Part shown: positions 24,201 through 33,283 of the stretch, in pieces
Numbering within the stretch: the first letter of the stretch is position 1
How the letters are laid out: each line of letters opens with the position of its first letter
Origin: an uncultured Lachnospiraceae bacterium
GTDB lineage: Bacteria > Bacillota > Clostridia > Lachnospirales > Lachnospiraceae
Direction: 5' to 3'
NCBI GenBank assembly: GCA_944381405.1
Contig: CALWLA010000009.1
Coordinates: forward strand, 1-64,000
DNA: 64,000 nt
The notes under the pieces: model-generated
Told to the model about the DNA's origin: nothing
What the model saw: the letters and a program-made list of their open reading frames with translations, nothing else
The model's database searches: none
Position numbers and translations under genes: made by a program

Positions 24201-24404
24201 TTACTTCTGCATTCCGTACTTCTTGTTGAATGCCTCGATACGTCCGCGCGCTGCTGCTGCCTTTTCCTTACCCGTGTAGAACGGATGGCACTTGGAGCAG
24301 ATTTCGACTGTGATGTTTTCCTTTGTGGAACCGGTCGTAAAAGTATTGCCGCAATGGCAGGTGACCGTTGCCTGATGATACGCCGGATGGAGTCCTTCCT
24401 TCAT
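24201..24404 (-). CDS. rpmE: 50S ribosomal protein L31 (zinc form)
   Basis: A 67-residue L31 beginning [20 protein letters not shown]. Two Cys in TCHCGN and two in [12 protein letters not shown] form the zinc-binding set, so this is the C+ type and not the zinc-free paralogue. A GAGGTG ribosome-binding site precedes the ATG. It heads the rpmE-DUF1385-prmC-prfA run, with its own promoter at 24469-24497. Confidence 0.97.
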   Translation of the reverse strand: MKEGLHPAYHQATVTCHCGNTFTTGSTKENITVEICSKCHPFYTGKEKAAAARGRIEAFNKKYGMQK

Positions 24405-24468
24405 AATTTTTCACCTCTTTCACAATTTTTGGCGATTCCCAACCGCCACGTCAATGTATAGCTTAGTG

Positions 24469-24497
24469 AGTATAGCACAGACCGGCGGCCTGCGCAA
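24469..24497 (-). promoter_or_regulatory. rpmE operon promoter
   Basis: On the minus strand, TTGCGC, 17 bp, TATACT, with a TG one base before the -10 box. The predicted start lies about 55 nt before rpmE. Confidence 0.6.
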
Positions 24498-24499
24498 GT

Positions 24500-24799
24500 C
24501 TTTTTTCTCGAATCCGCGCCGGAGCTTTCCCGGGCCCCTGCCGGGGCTCTGGCCCTCCGCCCTCCTGAACGGAAAAAGCTCCGAAGAATGCGGAGGGGTC
24601 CTCCCAGCAGTCCTCGAAGCTCTTGTAGCGGAGGGCGCAGCGGCCACCGCGCCGAAGCGATCCAGAACGCCTGCTTACCTCCGGCCTTCCGCCGGTTCCT
24701 GTAAACTATGTAAAAAAACGTCTAGCGAAGTTAATTTCCGCGAATTTTTTTTCACTCTGTAAGCACTATAAGAGTAGCCGGACAGGTCTTGTTTGTCAA
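24500..24799 (-). other. GC-rich hairpin-dense spacer, possible structured RNA
   Basis: About 300 bp between hemZ and the rpmE promoter lacks a credible protein gene. On the minus strand a TTGACA overlaps the hemZ stop (24794-24799) with a weak TACTCT 17 bp on. Several GC-rich hairpins follow, among them GGCGC/GCGCC, GGAGG-ACC-CCTCC, and CTCCG-CATTCTT-CGGAG followed by CTTTTT. The last two share sequence and cannot form together. It resembles no RNA family I can identify and could be a regulatory leader, a small RNA or a degraded repeat. Confidence 0.35.
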
Positions 24800-26364
24800 G
24801 CCTTTTTTAAAAATTTTTCCTTTTTCTCCAGAAGCTCCTGGATGCGGGGCAGGTATTCCGCCACGTTCTTGATGTTTTCAAAGCGTTCTACCCGGAAGGC
24901 GTTGCCTCCGTAAAGGCCCGGATCCTCGTTTTCCACCACGGCCTTTGTGGAAGCGCCTGCGCCGCAGCCCACCACGGTATGCAGCTCCTCCATCATCAGG
25001 ATGTTGTACAGGTTTTCCTTCCCTTCCGCCGCATAGCCCACGTTTTCCTGGTTGCCAGCCATGTTTTTCTGGCGGTAGAGATAATAGGGCTTAAGGCCCA
25101 GGGCCTCTGCGGTCTGTTCGGAAAGAGCGGTCATTTCCGCAGCCTCCGCCTTGCCCGCCCTGGCCAGATGAGCCCAGGCGTTTCCTTCGGTGTTGAGCCT
25201 TGCCGCCCGCTTCACTGCCAGGGCATGCACCGTCAGGCTGTCAGGACCCAGGACCCGGATCTCCGAAAGGGTATGAGCCACGTCCTCCAGATCCTCCTTG
25301 GGCAGGCCCACGATCATATCCATGTTGATGTTGTCAAAGCCTGCGGCCCTGGCTGCGGCAAAAGCTTCCTTGACATCCTCCACCGTATGCCTGCGGCCAA
25401 TGAGATCCAGGGTCTTCTGATTCATGGTCTGGGGGTTGATGCTGATGCGGTCCACGGAAAACTCCCGCAGGGCCGCAAGCTTCCCTTCGGTGATGCTGTC
25501 GGGACGGCCTGCCTCCACCGTAAACTCCCGAAGCCCTGAAAGGTCAAAGGTCCCTGTGATCTCCGAAAGCAGCTTCCGAAGCTGGGCCTCATCCAGGGAG
25601 GTGGGGGTCCCGCCGCCTACATAGATGGTCTGCAGCGGTTTTCCGTAAAGCAGGCTTCCCTCGGTCTCCTGCATCCGCCGCACCTGCTGCAGCTCCAGGG
25701 CCAGATCCTCCAGATATTCCCAGGCCCGGTCCCTCCATTTGGAAATGGGATAGGAGGTAAAGCTGCAGTACAAACAGGTGGTGGGACAGAAGGGAATGCC
25801 CACATACAGGCTGAAGCCCTTCCGGTAAGGAAACCCGGCCAAAAGCCTCCGTTCCCGTTCCGCGATCTCCACCGCAAGGGACGCCTTTTCCCGGGAGGTC
25901 AGATACCGCTCCTGCAAAAGCGCCTCGGCCTCCTTTGCCGTATTCCCTTCCGCAAGCAGCATTTCCGCAAGCTTTACCGGGCGGATCCCCGTAAGGGTCC
26001 CCCAGGGCAGGCTTTCTCCCGTAAGCTCCGCTAGCAGGCTGTAAAGGGCCGTCTTGATCAGGCTTTTGTCCTCCCGGCGCTGTCCGGTAAGGCAAAGGCT
26101 CCGGCTGCCTGCAGGGATCAGCCTGCCTTCCGCCCCGGTGCCGGTGCCTGTTTCCGCCCTGTTTTCCGCTTCCGCGCCGGTGCCCGTTTCTTCCCCGGTC
26201 TCCCGCCGGAACAGGGTCAGGCCCCCGGCTTTTCCCCAGAGAAAAAGCCCTGCTTCGGGCTTTTCTTCATAACAGAACTTTTCTCCCGGGAAAAACGCCA
26301 TCAAAAGCTCCCGCAGGTCCTGTTCATATTTTTCGATTGTCTCATCCAGCAAAAGCGCAGTCAT
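24796..26364 (-). CDS. hemZ: HemZ-type radical SAM coproporphyrinogen dehydrogenase
   Basis: This 522-residue enzyme is of the oxygen-independent coproporphyrinogen III oxidase-like family (heme pathway or HemW-like roles). The radical-SAM cluster motif is PFCPTTCLYCSFTSYP (Cys-x3-Cys-x2-Cys), preceded by SLYVGIPF and followed by TIYVGGGTPTSL. An N-terminal domain of about 170 residues before the motif is characteristic of HemZ. This copy carries a low-complexity Glu/Thr/Gly insert near residues 75-105. Its start overlaps the stop of the MBL gene (TAATG), giving translational coupling. Confidence 0.88.
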   Translation of the reverse strand: MTALLLDETIEKYEQDLRELLMAFFPGEKFCYEEKPEAGLFLWGKAGGLTLFRRETGEETGTGAEAENRAETGTGTGAEGRLIPAGSRSLCLTGQRREDKSLIKTALYSLLAELTGESLPWGTLTGIRPVKLAEMLLAEGNTAKEAEALLQERYLTSREKASLAVEIAERERRLLAGFPYRKGFSLYVGIPFCPTTCLYCSFTSYPISKWRDRAWEYLEDLALELQQVRRMQETEGSLLYGKPLQTIYVGGGTPTSLDEAQLRKLLSEITGTFDLSGLREFTVEAGRPDSITEGKLAALREFSVDRISINPQTMNQKTLDLIGRRHTVEDVKEAFAAARAAGFDNINMDMIVGLPKEDLEDVAHTLSEIRVLGPDSLTVHALAVKRAARLNTEGNAWAHLARAGKAEAAEMTALSEQTAEALGLKPYYLYRQKNMAGNQENVGYAAEGKENLYNILMMEELHTVVGCGAGASTKAVVENEDPGLYGGNAFRVERFENIKNVAEYLPRIQELLEKKEKFLKKA

Positions 26365-27047
26365 TACAGCTTCCCTGCTTCCTTGTTCTTCCTGTAGATC
26401 ACGTTGCAGATATTGAACTTCTGTTCATGCTCGATGGTGGTGGCTCCCTCATGGCCCGGGAACACCCTGGTTTCCGGCGGCAGCACCATCAGCTTTTCCA
26501 CGATGCTCTTTACGATGTCCTTCAGCCCGCCGGTGGGGAAGGTGAACTTTCCGTAGGACTCGCAGAACAGGGTATCTCCGGAAAAAAGGCAGTTGCTGTC
26601 CGCCACATAGTAGCAGCAGCCTCCCTTGGTGTGGCCCGGAGTGGCGATGACCTGAAAATCATGGCCGATGAAATGCAGCACCTCGCCATCCTCTACCAGG
26701 CACACGTCCTTTAAGGTAAAGGCGCTTTCGAATCTGCCGGAAAGATTGTATTCCGGCTTTTCAAACACCTCCGCCTCCTCCTTAAGGCCGTAGGCCTTGA
26801 TGCCGTAGCGCTCCCGCAGGGCGTCCACCGCCATGATGTGGTCGAAGTGGCCGTGGGTCAGAAGGATCGCCACGGGCTTTACCCTGAGGTCCTTTTCGCA
26901 GATGTCCATGAGCCGCTCCGGCTCCGCAGCGGCGTCGATCACCACCGCGGAACGGAAGCCCTCTGCGTCCGGCTCCTCCGTATCTTCATATAAAACATAA
27001 CAGTTGGTGCTCATCATGCCGAGCACATATGGATTGATCTTAAGCAT
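26364..27047 (-). CDS. MBL-fold hydrolase (glyoxalase II-like)
   Basis: A 227-residue metallo-beta-lactamase-fold protein. The metal site THGHFDHIM (about 77-85), the later His in TPGHTKGG, the Asp in LFSGDTLF and the C-terminal FPGHEG are all present. It is shorter than true glyoxalase II and resembles the YcbL/YqgX group of small hydroxyacylglutathione hydrolase-like enzymes. The substrate is uncertain. The start at 27047 follows AGGAGG. It lies 29 bp after the RelA/SpoT gene and overlaps hemZ, so it is part of the same transcript. Confidence 0.88.
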   Translation of the reverse strand: MLKINPYVLGMMSTNCYVLYEDTEEPDAEGFRSAVVIDAAAEPERLMDICEKDLRVKPVAILLTHGHFDHIMAVDALRERYGIKAYGLKEEAEVFEKPEYNLSGRFESAFTLKDVCLVEDGEVLHFIGHDFQVIATPGHTKGGCCYYVADSNCLFSGDTLFCESYGKFTFPTGGLKDIVKSIVEKLMVLPPETRVFPGHEGATTIEHEQKFNICNVIYRKNKEAGKL

Positions 27048-27076
27048 ACTTCCTCCTTGGCCAAAGCCCCTTCGGC

Positions 27077-29467
27077 TTAGCCTGCCGTTCTTCCGATGTC
27101 GATGACGCCCTCCACGTTCCGGACCTTGTCGCTGAGCTTGATCAGCTCCTCCTTGCCGTGGATGTCGAAGGTCAGCACCAGGGTCGCAGTGCCGTTTTTG
27201 GCAGTCTTCATGTTGACGCTGGTAATGTCGATATTTGCCTCCGTAAAGATACGGGAAATATCCACCACCAGGCCGATACGGTTGCGGCAGTAGACCTTGA
27301 TCTCCGTGGAATAGGTCTCCTGGGCCTTGTCGTTTTCCGGCGCCTGCCACTCCGCTTCGATGAGCCGGGCCCGCTCGTCTACCGGCAGATTGATCATATT
27401 GACGCAGTCCGTCCTGTGAATGGTGATGCCCCGGCCTCTGGTGACAAAGCCCACGATCTCGTCTCCCGGCACCGGGTTGCAGCAGTGGGCGTACCGTACC
27501 GCCACATCGTGGATGCCCTTGACGGTGATGCCGCCCTTGACATTCTTCTTGACGGTGGGATTGGTGATCTCGCCGCTGGCCGCCGTATTCGCCTTGATGA
27601 TGTCCGCATCGGTGATGTTCTTCTGGTCCAGCTTGCGCTTTACGTCCATCAGCTTGCCGATGACCTGGCTCTCCTTCAGCGCGCCGTGGCCAACGGAAGC
27701 CAGCACCGCATTCCAGTCCTTCAGGGCGTAACGCCGCAGCACCCCTTCCATATATTCCGGCTTGGTGAGCTCCGGATAGGTGACGCCCTTCTGCTTGCAG
27801 TATTTTTCCAGAAGATCCCGGCCCCGGATGATATTGTCTTCCTTTTTCTCGGATTTGAACCAAGCGTTGATCTTGTTTTTCGCCTGAGTGGATTTTACGA
27901 TGTTCAGCCAGTCGATGCTGGGACCCTTGGAGTTCTGGGAGGTCATGATCTCGATCTGATCGCCGTTCTGGATCCGATAGTCGATGGGCACCAGCTTGCC
28001 GTTGACCCTCGCGCCTACCATCTTGTTGCCCACTGCGGAATGGATGCTGTAGGCAAAATCGATAGGGGTGGAGCCTGCGGGCAGATGCTTGACGTCTCCC
28101 GTGGGGGTAAAACAGAACACCTCGTCGGTGAACAGGTTGAAATCGGACTTGACCATGCTCAGGAATTCCTTGCTGTCGTCCGCGTCCCGCTGCCACTCCA
28201 GCACCTGCCTGAGCCAGGACATCTTTTCGTCCTCGGCGGAATCCGCCCGTTTGCCGCTGCCGGATTCCTTGTATTTCCAATGGGCGGCGATACCGTATTC
28301 CGCCACCCGGTGCATTTCGTAGGTACGGATCTGGATCTCGAAGGGGGTTCCGTTGCTGCCGATCAGGGTGGTGTGGAGGGACTGGTACATGTTGGGCTTT
28401 GGCATGGCGATATAGTCCTTGAACCGTCCCGGAATCGGCTTATACAGCTCGTGGATCACGCCCAGGGCCGCATAGCAGTCCCGCACGTTGTCCACCAGGA
28501 TCCGGACCGCAAACAGATCGTAGATCTGATCCAGGGTCTTCTGCTGGTTCACCATCTTCTTGTAGATACTGAAAAAGTGCTTGACCCGTCCTACCACCTG
28601 GGCCTTGATGCCGGCCTTGACCATATGGTCGGAGACCTCGCTGACGATGCCTGCGATAAAGGCCTCTCTGGCGTCCTTTTTCAGGGCGATCTTTTCCGCC
28701 AGGTCATGGTAGACCTCCGGCTTCAGATACTTTAAGGACAGGTCGTCCAGCTCGATCTTCAGCTTGCTGATACCGAGCCTGTCGGCGATGGGGGAATAAA
28801 TGTCCAGGGTCTCCCTGGCCTTTTCGATCTGCTTTTCCCGGCTCTGATACTGGAGGGTCCGGAGGTTGTGGAGCCGGTCCGCCAGCTTGATCAGGATCAC
28901 CCGGATGTCCTTTGCCATGGCCACGAACATCTTCCGCAGGTTTTCCGCCTGCATCTCGATCTTGTCCTTGTCGTAGTTGAGCCTGGTGAGCTTGGTAACG
29001 CCGTCCACCAGCAGGGCCACATCCGGATTGAAGGTCTTTTCCACCTCCTCCAGGGTCATGCCCGTGTCCTCCACCACGTCGTGGAGAAGCGCCGCCGCGA
29101 TGGTTTCCTTGTCCATCTCCAGATTCGCCAGGATGATGGCCACGCAGAGGGGATGGATGATATAGGGCTCTCCGGAACGCCGCTTCTGACCTGCATGCTG
29201 CTGGTCCGCCACCTCATAGGCCTTCCGGATCAGGGAAAGCTCCTCAGAGGGATGGTAGCTTTTGATGGTCTTTACAAGGTCATCGTACAGCACCTCCGGC
29301 GCGGTAAAGGGAGCGGGTTCTTCGATCTCCCGCTCTGAAACGCCAGCCGCCCCTGCAGGCAGCTGTCCGGCCTTTTCCTGCTGTTCCGCATCCGCGCTGA
29401 TGTCTGTTTCGATACCGGCCTTCCGGTATTCCTCTTCCATTCCTTTTCCCCGTGCCAACTCTGTCAT
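27077..29467 (-). CDS. relA: Bifunctional (p)ppGpp synthetase/hydrolase
   Basis: A 796-residue long RSH enzyme of the stringent response. In order: an HD hydrolase domain with LLHDVVED (HD at 129-130) and LIKLADRLHN; a synthetase domain with RVKHFFSIYKKM and RFKDYIAMPKPN; a TGS domain (FTPTGDVKHLPAGSTPIDFA); and a C-terminal ACT domain (RNRIGLVVDISRIFTEANID). Both catalytic halves look intact. The first 50 residues are an unusual acidic extension. It precedes the MBL and hemZ genes by short gaps and follows glnS by 42 bp. Confidence 0.95.
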   Translation of the reverse strand: MTELARGKGMEEEYRKAGIETDISADAEQQEKAGQLPAGAAGVSEREIEEPAPFTAPEVLYDDLVKTIKSYHPSEELSLIRKAYEVADQQHAGQKRRSGEPYIIHPLCVAIILANLEMDKETIAAALLHDVVEDTGMTLEEVEKTFNPDVALLVDGVTKLTRLNYDKDKIEMQAENLRKMFVAMAKDIRVILIKLADRLHNLRTLQYQSREKQIEKARETLDIYSPIADRLGISKLKIELDDLSLKYLKPEVYHDLAEKIALKKDAREAFIAGIVSEVSDHMVKAGIKAQVVGRVKHFFSIYKKMVNQQKTLDQIYDLFAVRILVDNVRDCYAALGVIHELYKPIPGRFKDYIAMPKPNMYQSLHTTLIGSNGTPFEIQIRTYEMHRVAEYGIAAHWKYKESGSGKRADSAEDEKMSWLRQVLEWQRDADDSKEFLSMVKSDFNLFTDEVFCFTPTGDVKHLPAGSTPIDFAYSIHSAVGNKMVGARVNGKLVPIDYRIQNGDQIEIMTSQNSKGPSIDWLNIVKSTQAKNKINAWFKSEKKEDNIIRGRDLLEKYCKQKGVTYPELTKPEYMEGVLRRYALKDWNAVLASVGHGALKESQVIGKLMDVKRKLDQKNITDADIIKANTAASGEITNPTVKKNVKGGITVKGIHDVAVRYAHCCNPVPGDEIVGFVTRGRGITIHRTDCVNMINLPVDERARLIEAEWQAPENDKAQETYSTEIKVYCRNRIGLVVDISRIFTEANIDITSVNMKTAKNGTATLVLTFDIHGKEELIKLSDKVRNVEGVIDIGRTAG

Positions 29468-29509
29468 CTCATTCCCCTGTCTTCATCAGTCCTGCTGATG
29501 ATCTTCGAT

Positions 29510-31225
29510 TTATCCCTGCTTGGGCAGCTTGAAGGAGCTCTTGAGCCCCACGATCCGGTTGAACACCGGCTCGCCTTCCCGGCTGTCCCTGCAGTCTACG
29601 TTAAAATATCCGTTTCTTACAAACTGGAAGCTGTCATAAGGCTTTGCCTCCCGAAGCGCCGGCTCCACATAGCAGTTCTCCAGAACTGTCAGGGAGTTGG
29701 GATTCAGGTTCAGGCTTCCGTCCTCGTTCAGCTTGCCCTTTTCCTCGTCCACCAGGTTTTCATAGAGCCGGACGGTTGCCCGGTAGGCGTCCGCCGCATT
29801 TACCCAGTGGATCGTTCCCTTTACCTTTCTGCCCGGATCCGGACCGCCGGAACGGGTCTCCGGATCATAGGTTGCATGTACGCAGATCACGTTGCCATCT
29901 GCGTCCTTGTCGCAGCCGGTACACTTTACGAAGTAAGCGCCCATCAGACGCACCTCGTTGCCCGGGAACAGGCGGAAATACTTGTGAGGCGGGACCTCCA
30001 TGAAATCCTCCTGCTCGATCCACAGCTCCCGGCCGAAGCGCACCTTGCGGCTGCCCATCTCCGGCACCTCCAAGTTGTTGGGAATCTCCAGAAGCTCCCC
30101 TTCTCCCTCGGGATAGTTGTCGATCACCAGCTTCAGGGGATGCAGCACCGCCATCATGCGGGCCCGCTTCAGCTTGAGATCGTCCCGGATGCAGTATTCC
30201 AGCATATCCAGATCGCAGGAGGAATCCGCCTTGGAAACGCCTGCCAGGGTCACGAACTTCTTGATGGCTTCCGGCGTATAGCCTCTGCGCCGGAGCGCCG
30301 CGATGGTCACGAGCCTGGGATCGTCCCAGCCGTCCACGACGCCGTCCTCCACCAGCTTTTTGATATAGCGCTTGCCGGTCACCACGTTGGTGAGGTACAT
30401 CTTTGCAAACTCGATCTGCCGGGGAGGATTGGGATACTCGCATTCCCGCACGAACCAGTCGTACAGGGGCCTGTGGTCCTCAAACTCCAGGGTGCAGCAG
30501 CTGTGGGTGATACCCTCGATGGCGTCCTCCAGGGGATGGGCAAAATCGTACATGGGATAAATGCACCACTTGTCCCCGGTGTTGTGATGGGTCAGGCGGG
30601 CGATGCGGTAGATCACCGGATCCCGCATGTTGATGTTGCCTGCCGCCATGTCGATCTTTGCCCGCAGCACCTTTTCTCCGTCCGCGTACTTGCCTGCCTT
30701 CATTTCCTCAAAAAGCTGCAGGTTTTCCTCCACGCTGCGGTTCCTTGACGGGTCCTCCCTGCCGGGGGTCTTGAAATCTCCCCGGTATTCCCGGATCTCG
30801 TCAGCGGTCAGATCGGACACATAGGCCTTGCCCTTTTTGATCAGCAGCACCGCCTTTTCATACATCTCGTCAAAATAATTGGAGGCAAAGAAGAGTCTGT
30901 CCTCAAAATCAGCCCCAAGCCATCTGACGTCCTCGATGATGGATTCCACGAACTCCGTCTTCTCCTTGGTGGGGTTCGTATCATCAAAGCGCAGGTTGAA
31001 CTTGCCGCCGTATTCCTCCGCCAGCCCGTAGTTCAACAGGATGGACTTGGCGTGTCCGATATGCAGGTAGCCGTTGGGCTCCGGCGGAAAACGGGTGTGC
31101 ACCGTGGTGTAGACGCCCTCCGCCAGATCCTTGTCGATCTCCCGCTCGATAAAATTTTTGGAATTGATCTCTTTTTCTTCGCTGGCGGCTTCCGCTCCGC
31201 CATTTATCATCTTTTCCTCTGCCAT
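29510..31225 (-). CDS. glnS: Glutaminyl-tRNA synthetase
   Basis: A 571-residue class I synthetase. The HIGH motif is in [15 protein letters not shown] (55-58), the binding segment is [10 protein letters not shown], and the KMSKS equivalent is [11 protein letters not shown] (about 280-290) with Gly where E. coli has Ser. [17 protein letters not shown] is typical of GlnRS rather than non-discriminating GluRS. Its presence implies direct Gln-tRNA charging. A GAGGAG site precedes the ATG. It lies upstream of the RelA/SpoT gene and may be co-transcribed. Confidence 0.95.
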   Translation of the reverse strand: MAEEKMINGGAEAASEEKEINSKNFIEREIDKDLAEGVYTTVHTRFPPEPNGYLHIGHAKSILLNYGLAEEYGGKFNLRFDDTNPTKEKTEFVESIIEDVRWLGADFEDRLFFASNYFDEMYEKAVLLIKKGKAYVSDLTADEIREYRGDFKTPGREDPSRNRSVEENLQLFEEMKAGKYADGEKVLRAKIDMAAGNINMRDPVIYRIARLTHHNTGDKWCIYPMYDFAHPLEDAIEGITHSCCTLEFEDHRPLYDWFVRECEYPNPPRQIEFAKMYLTNVVTGKRYIKKLVEDGVVDGWDDPRLVTIAALRRRGYTPEAIKKFVTLAGVSKADSSCDLDMLEYCIRDDLKLKRARMMAVLHPLKLVIDNYPEGEGELLEIPNNLEVPEMGSRKVRFGRELWIEQEDFMEVPPHKYFRLFPGNEVRLMGAYFVKCTGCDKDADGNVICVHATYDPETRSGGPDPGRKVKGTIHWVNAADAYRATVRLYENLVDEEKGKLNEDGSLNLNPNSLTVLENCYVEPALREAKPYDSFQFVRNGYFNVDCRDSREGEPVFNRIVGLKSSFKLPKQG

Positions 31226-31291
31226 ACTAAGCTCCTCGAAAATCTCTAGTAGATTCGTTTATTATATCACAAAAACACGGAATAATAAAGC

Positions 31292-32026
31292 TTAGGCGAT
31301 CTCCAGCGCCACCTCCATCATCTGGGTGAAGCTGCGCTGCCGTTCCTCCGCTGTGGTCACCTCGTCGCTGCTGTCGGAAACCGTCAGGATCGCCAGGGCG
31401 TTGGCGCCGCCCCGGGCAGCGTTGGAATAGAGGGCCGCCGCCTCCATCTCCACTGCAAGAACGCCCATTTCCGCCCAGGTATTGGCATAGGGCAGGTCAT
31501 AGCTGTAGAACATGTCGGAGCTTAAGACATTGCCCACATGATAGCTGCAGCCCCTGGCCTTTGCGGCGTTCACCGCCTTTTCCAGAAGCTCATAGGAGCA
31601 TACCGGCGCGTAATCGCCCGGCAGTCCGAAGAGCCGTACATAGCTTGAGGTAGTGCAGGCTCCCAGTCCGAACACCAGATCCCGCACCTTCACATCCTTC
31701 CGGAGCGCACCGGCGGTGCCCACCCGGATCAGGTTTTTCACGCCGTAAAAATGGATCAGCTCATAGGAATAGATCCCCATGGAGGGGCAGCCCATGCCGG
31801 TGCCCATAACGGAGACGGGCTTTCCCTTGTAGGTGCCGGTATAGCCCAGCATGTTACGGGTCCCGTTAAACTGCTTTACATTTTCCAGAAAGGTCTCCGC
31901 GATGAATTTTGCCCGCAGGGGATCTCCCGGAAGAAGGATGGACTCCGCCACCTGGCTTTTGTCTGTGCAGCTGATATGCGGGGTGGGGATACCCGAAGAA
32001 TGAGATAAATCGTTGATTTCTGCCAT
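31292..32026 (-). CDS. deoD: Purine-nucleoside phosphorylase, DeoD type
   Basis: A 244-residue hexameric-type phosphorylase that splits purine nucleosides with phosphate. The start PTPHISCTDKSQVAESILLP contains the family's PTPH and LPGDPLRAKF elements. Also present are GMGCPSMGIYSYEL, the IRVGTAGALR phosphate loop and the ribose-binding AVEMEAAALY. The catalytic Asp is in TVSDSSD. The ATG at 32026 was chosen because GGAGGC lies 8 nt upstream. It is divergent from rlmB. Confidence 0.95.
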   Translation of the reverse strand: MAEINDLSHSSGIPTPHISCTDKSQVAESILLPGDPLRAKFIAETFLENVKQFNGTRNMLGYTGTYKGKPVSVMGTGMGCPSMGIYSYELIHFYGVKNLIRVGTAGALRKDVKVRDLVFGLGACTTSSYVRLFGLPGDYAPVCSYELLEKAVNAAKARGCSYHVGNVLSSDMFYSYDLPYANTWAEMGVLAVEMEAAALYSNAARGGANALAILTVSDSSDEVTTAEERQRSFTQMMEVALEIA

Positions 32027-32121
32027 TGGAAATGCCTCCGTTTTTCTTTTTTCTCCCATATTATCATATTTTGTCCCCGATGGCATTTGTTTTTTGCTTC
32101 CATTTTTGTTTCCAAAGTCCC

Positions 32122-32150
32122 TTTACCCGAAAAGCCGCCCATGCTATACT
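32122..32150 (+). promoter_or_regulatory. rlmB promoter
   Basis: TTTACC, 17 bp, TATACT with TG one base upstream of the -10 box. The predicted start is about 20 nt before the ribosome-binding site. Confidence 0.55.
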
Positions 32151-32177
32151 TAGGCGAAGAACAAGGAGGAACGGAAC

Positions 32178-32924
32178 ATGGAAGCGAACGAGCGGACGAT
32201 AGAAGGCAGAAACGCCGTGCTGGAGGCCCTTCGGGCAGGCAGGCCCATCGACAGGCTGTTTATTCAGGAGGGAGCCCACGACAACGCCCTCCAGAGCATC
32301 CTGCGGGAAGGGAAAAAGCACCCGGAGACCAAGATCAGCTTTGTGGATAAGGAACGGCTCGACGAGCTGTCGGAGACCGGAAAGCATCAGGGCGTCATCG
32401 CCCTTTCCGCAGCCTACAGCTACGCTTCTGTGGAGGATATCCTGGAAAAGGCCGCTGAAAAAGGGGAGCCGCCCTTTGTATTCCTGCTGGACGGCATCGA
32501 GGATCCCCACAACCTGGGGGCCATCATCCGCACCGCAAACCAGGCAGGCGCCCATGGAGTGATCGTCCGGCAGGACCGGGCGGTGGGGCTTACCGCCACC
32601 GTGGCCAGAGCCTCCGCCGGAGCCATCAACTACACGCCGGTGGCAAAGGTCACCAACATCTCCAGGACCATCGAGGAGCTGAAAAAAGCCGGTCTCTGGT
32701 TCGTCTGCGCCGACATGGACGGCGAGGTGATGTACCGGCTGGATCTCCGTGGGCCCATCGGCCTTGTGATCGGCAACGAGGGCAAGGGCGTTTCTCCCCT
32801 GGTGAAAAAAAGCTGCGACATGACCGCCTCCATTCCCATGAAGGGGGACATCGACTCCCTGAACGCCTCGGTGGCGGCAGGGGTGCTGGCCTTTGAGATC
32901 GTAAGGCAGCGAAGTTTTTCATAA
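32178..32924 (+). CDS. rlmB: TrmH/SpoU family 23S rRNA 2'-O-methyltransferase
   Basis: A 248-residue knotted methyltransferase. The N-terminal substrate-binding domain starts IEGRNAVLEALRAGRPIDRL. The three SpoU motifs are LLDGIEDPHNLGAIIRTA, GLVIGNEGKGVSP and SIPMKGDIDSLNASVAAGVL. The likely target is G2251 of 23S rRNA, as for RlmB, although YacO-type relatives may modify other sites. An AAGGAGGAACGG site precedes the ATG. It is a single gene closed by a terminator at 32965-33013. Confidence 0.9.
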   Translation: MEANERTIEGRNAVLEALRAGRPIDRLFIQEGAHDNALQSILREGKKHPETKISFVDKERLDELSETGKHQGVIALSAAYSYASVEDILEKAAEKGEPPFVFLLDGIEDPHNLGAIIRTANQAGAHGVIVRQDRAVGLTATVARASAGAINYTPVAKVTNISRTIEELKKAGLWFVCADMDGEVMYRLDLRGPIGLVIGNEGKGVSPLVKKSCDMTASIPMKGDIDSLNASVAAGVLAFEIVRQRSFS

Positions 32925-32964
32925 CCCGTCCTTACCGGAAGGTTCCGTCTGAGCACAAAAATAC

Positions 32965-33013
32965 AGAGCTGTTGCTTTCGCAGGATCTCCTGCCTGGCAA
33001 CAGCTCTTTTTAT
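32965..33013 (+). terminator. Terminator after rlmB
   Basis: AGAGCTGTTGC pairs with GCAACAGCTCT, followed by TTTTTAT. It lies between the convergent rlmB and copA genes. Confidence 0.75.
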
Positions 33014-33067
33014 ACCGTGGGGCATGTCCAGGGGCACGCCTGGGTCATGTCCGGATCACGCCCGGAA

Positions 33068-33283
33068 TTACGCCTGCTCCAGGCTCACCGGCTCGTAGCC
33101 CGCTTCCTTGACGGCTGCGGTGAGGATCTCGTCCGCCACATCTTCCGAAAGCTCGATCAAAGCTTCCTTTTCCTCCAGGTTCACCTCTGCGCTCACCACG
33201 CCGGAAACTCCCTCCAGGGCCTGCTTGACATGGGCCTGGCAATGGGGGCACATCATTCCTTCAACCTTCATCCGTTTCTTCAT
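33068..33283 (-). CDS. copZ: Possible CopZ chaperone from an internal in-frame start in copA
   Basis: The last 71 codons of copA encode a complete ferredoxin-like heavy-metal-associated domain starting MKKRMKVEGMMCPHCQAHVK. Just upstream of this Met is AAGGAGAGATCAAG, a near-ideal ribosome-binding site with 7 nt spacing. That is odd inside a gene. Many Firmicutes encode CopZ as a separate gene right after copA. The simplest view is that copA lost its stop and became fused to copZ, while the old start may still make free CopZ. Production of the short form is inferred, not shown. Confidence 0.5.
   Translation of the reverse strand: MKKRMKVEGMMCPHCQAHVKQALEGVSGVVSAEVNLEEKEALIELSEDVADEILTAAVKEAGYEPVSLEQA

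Noticed and set aside
24640-24720. Signal recognition particle RNA, suggested by GGAGGTAAGCAGG
   Set aside because: The 5' side of the conserved domain IV helix does not match (no GUCAGGUCC-type partner), so the resemblance is probably chance.
24454-24762. Plus-strand 102-residue frame in the spacer upstream of rpmE
   Set aside because: No ribosome-binding site or domain, and it covers strong hairpins and the rpmE promoter on the other strand.
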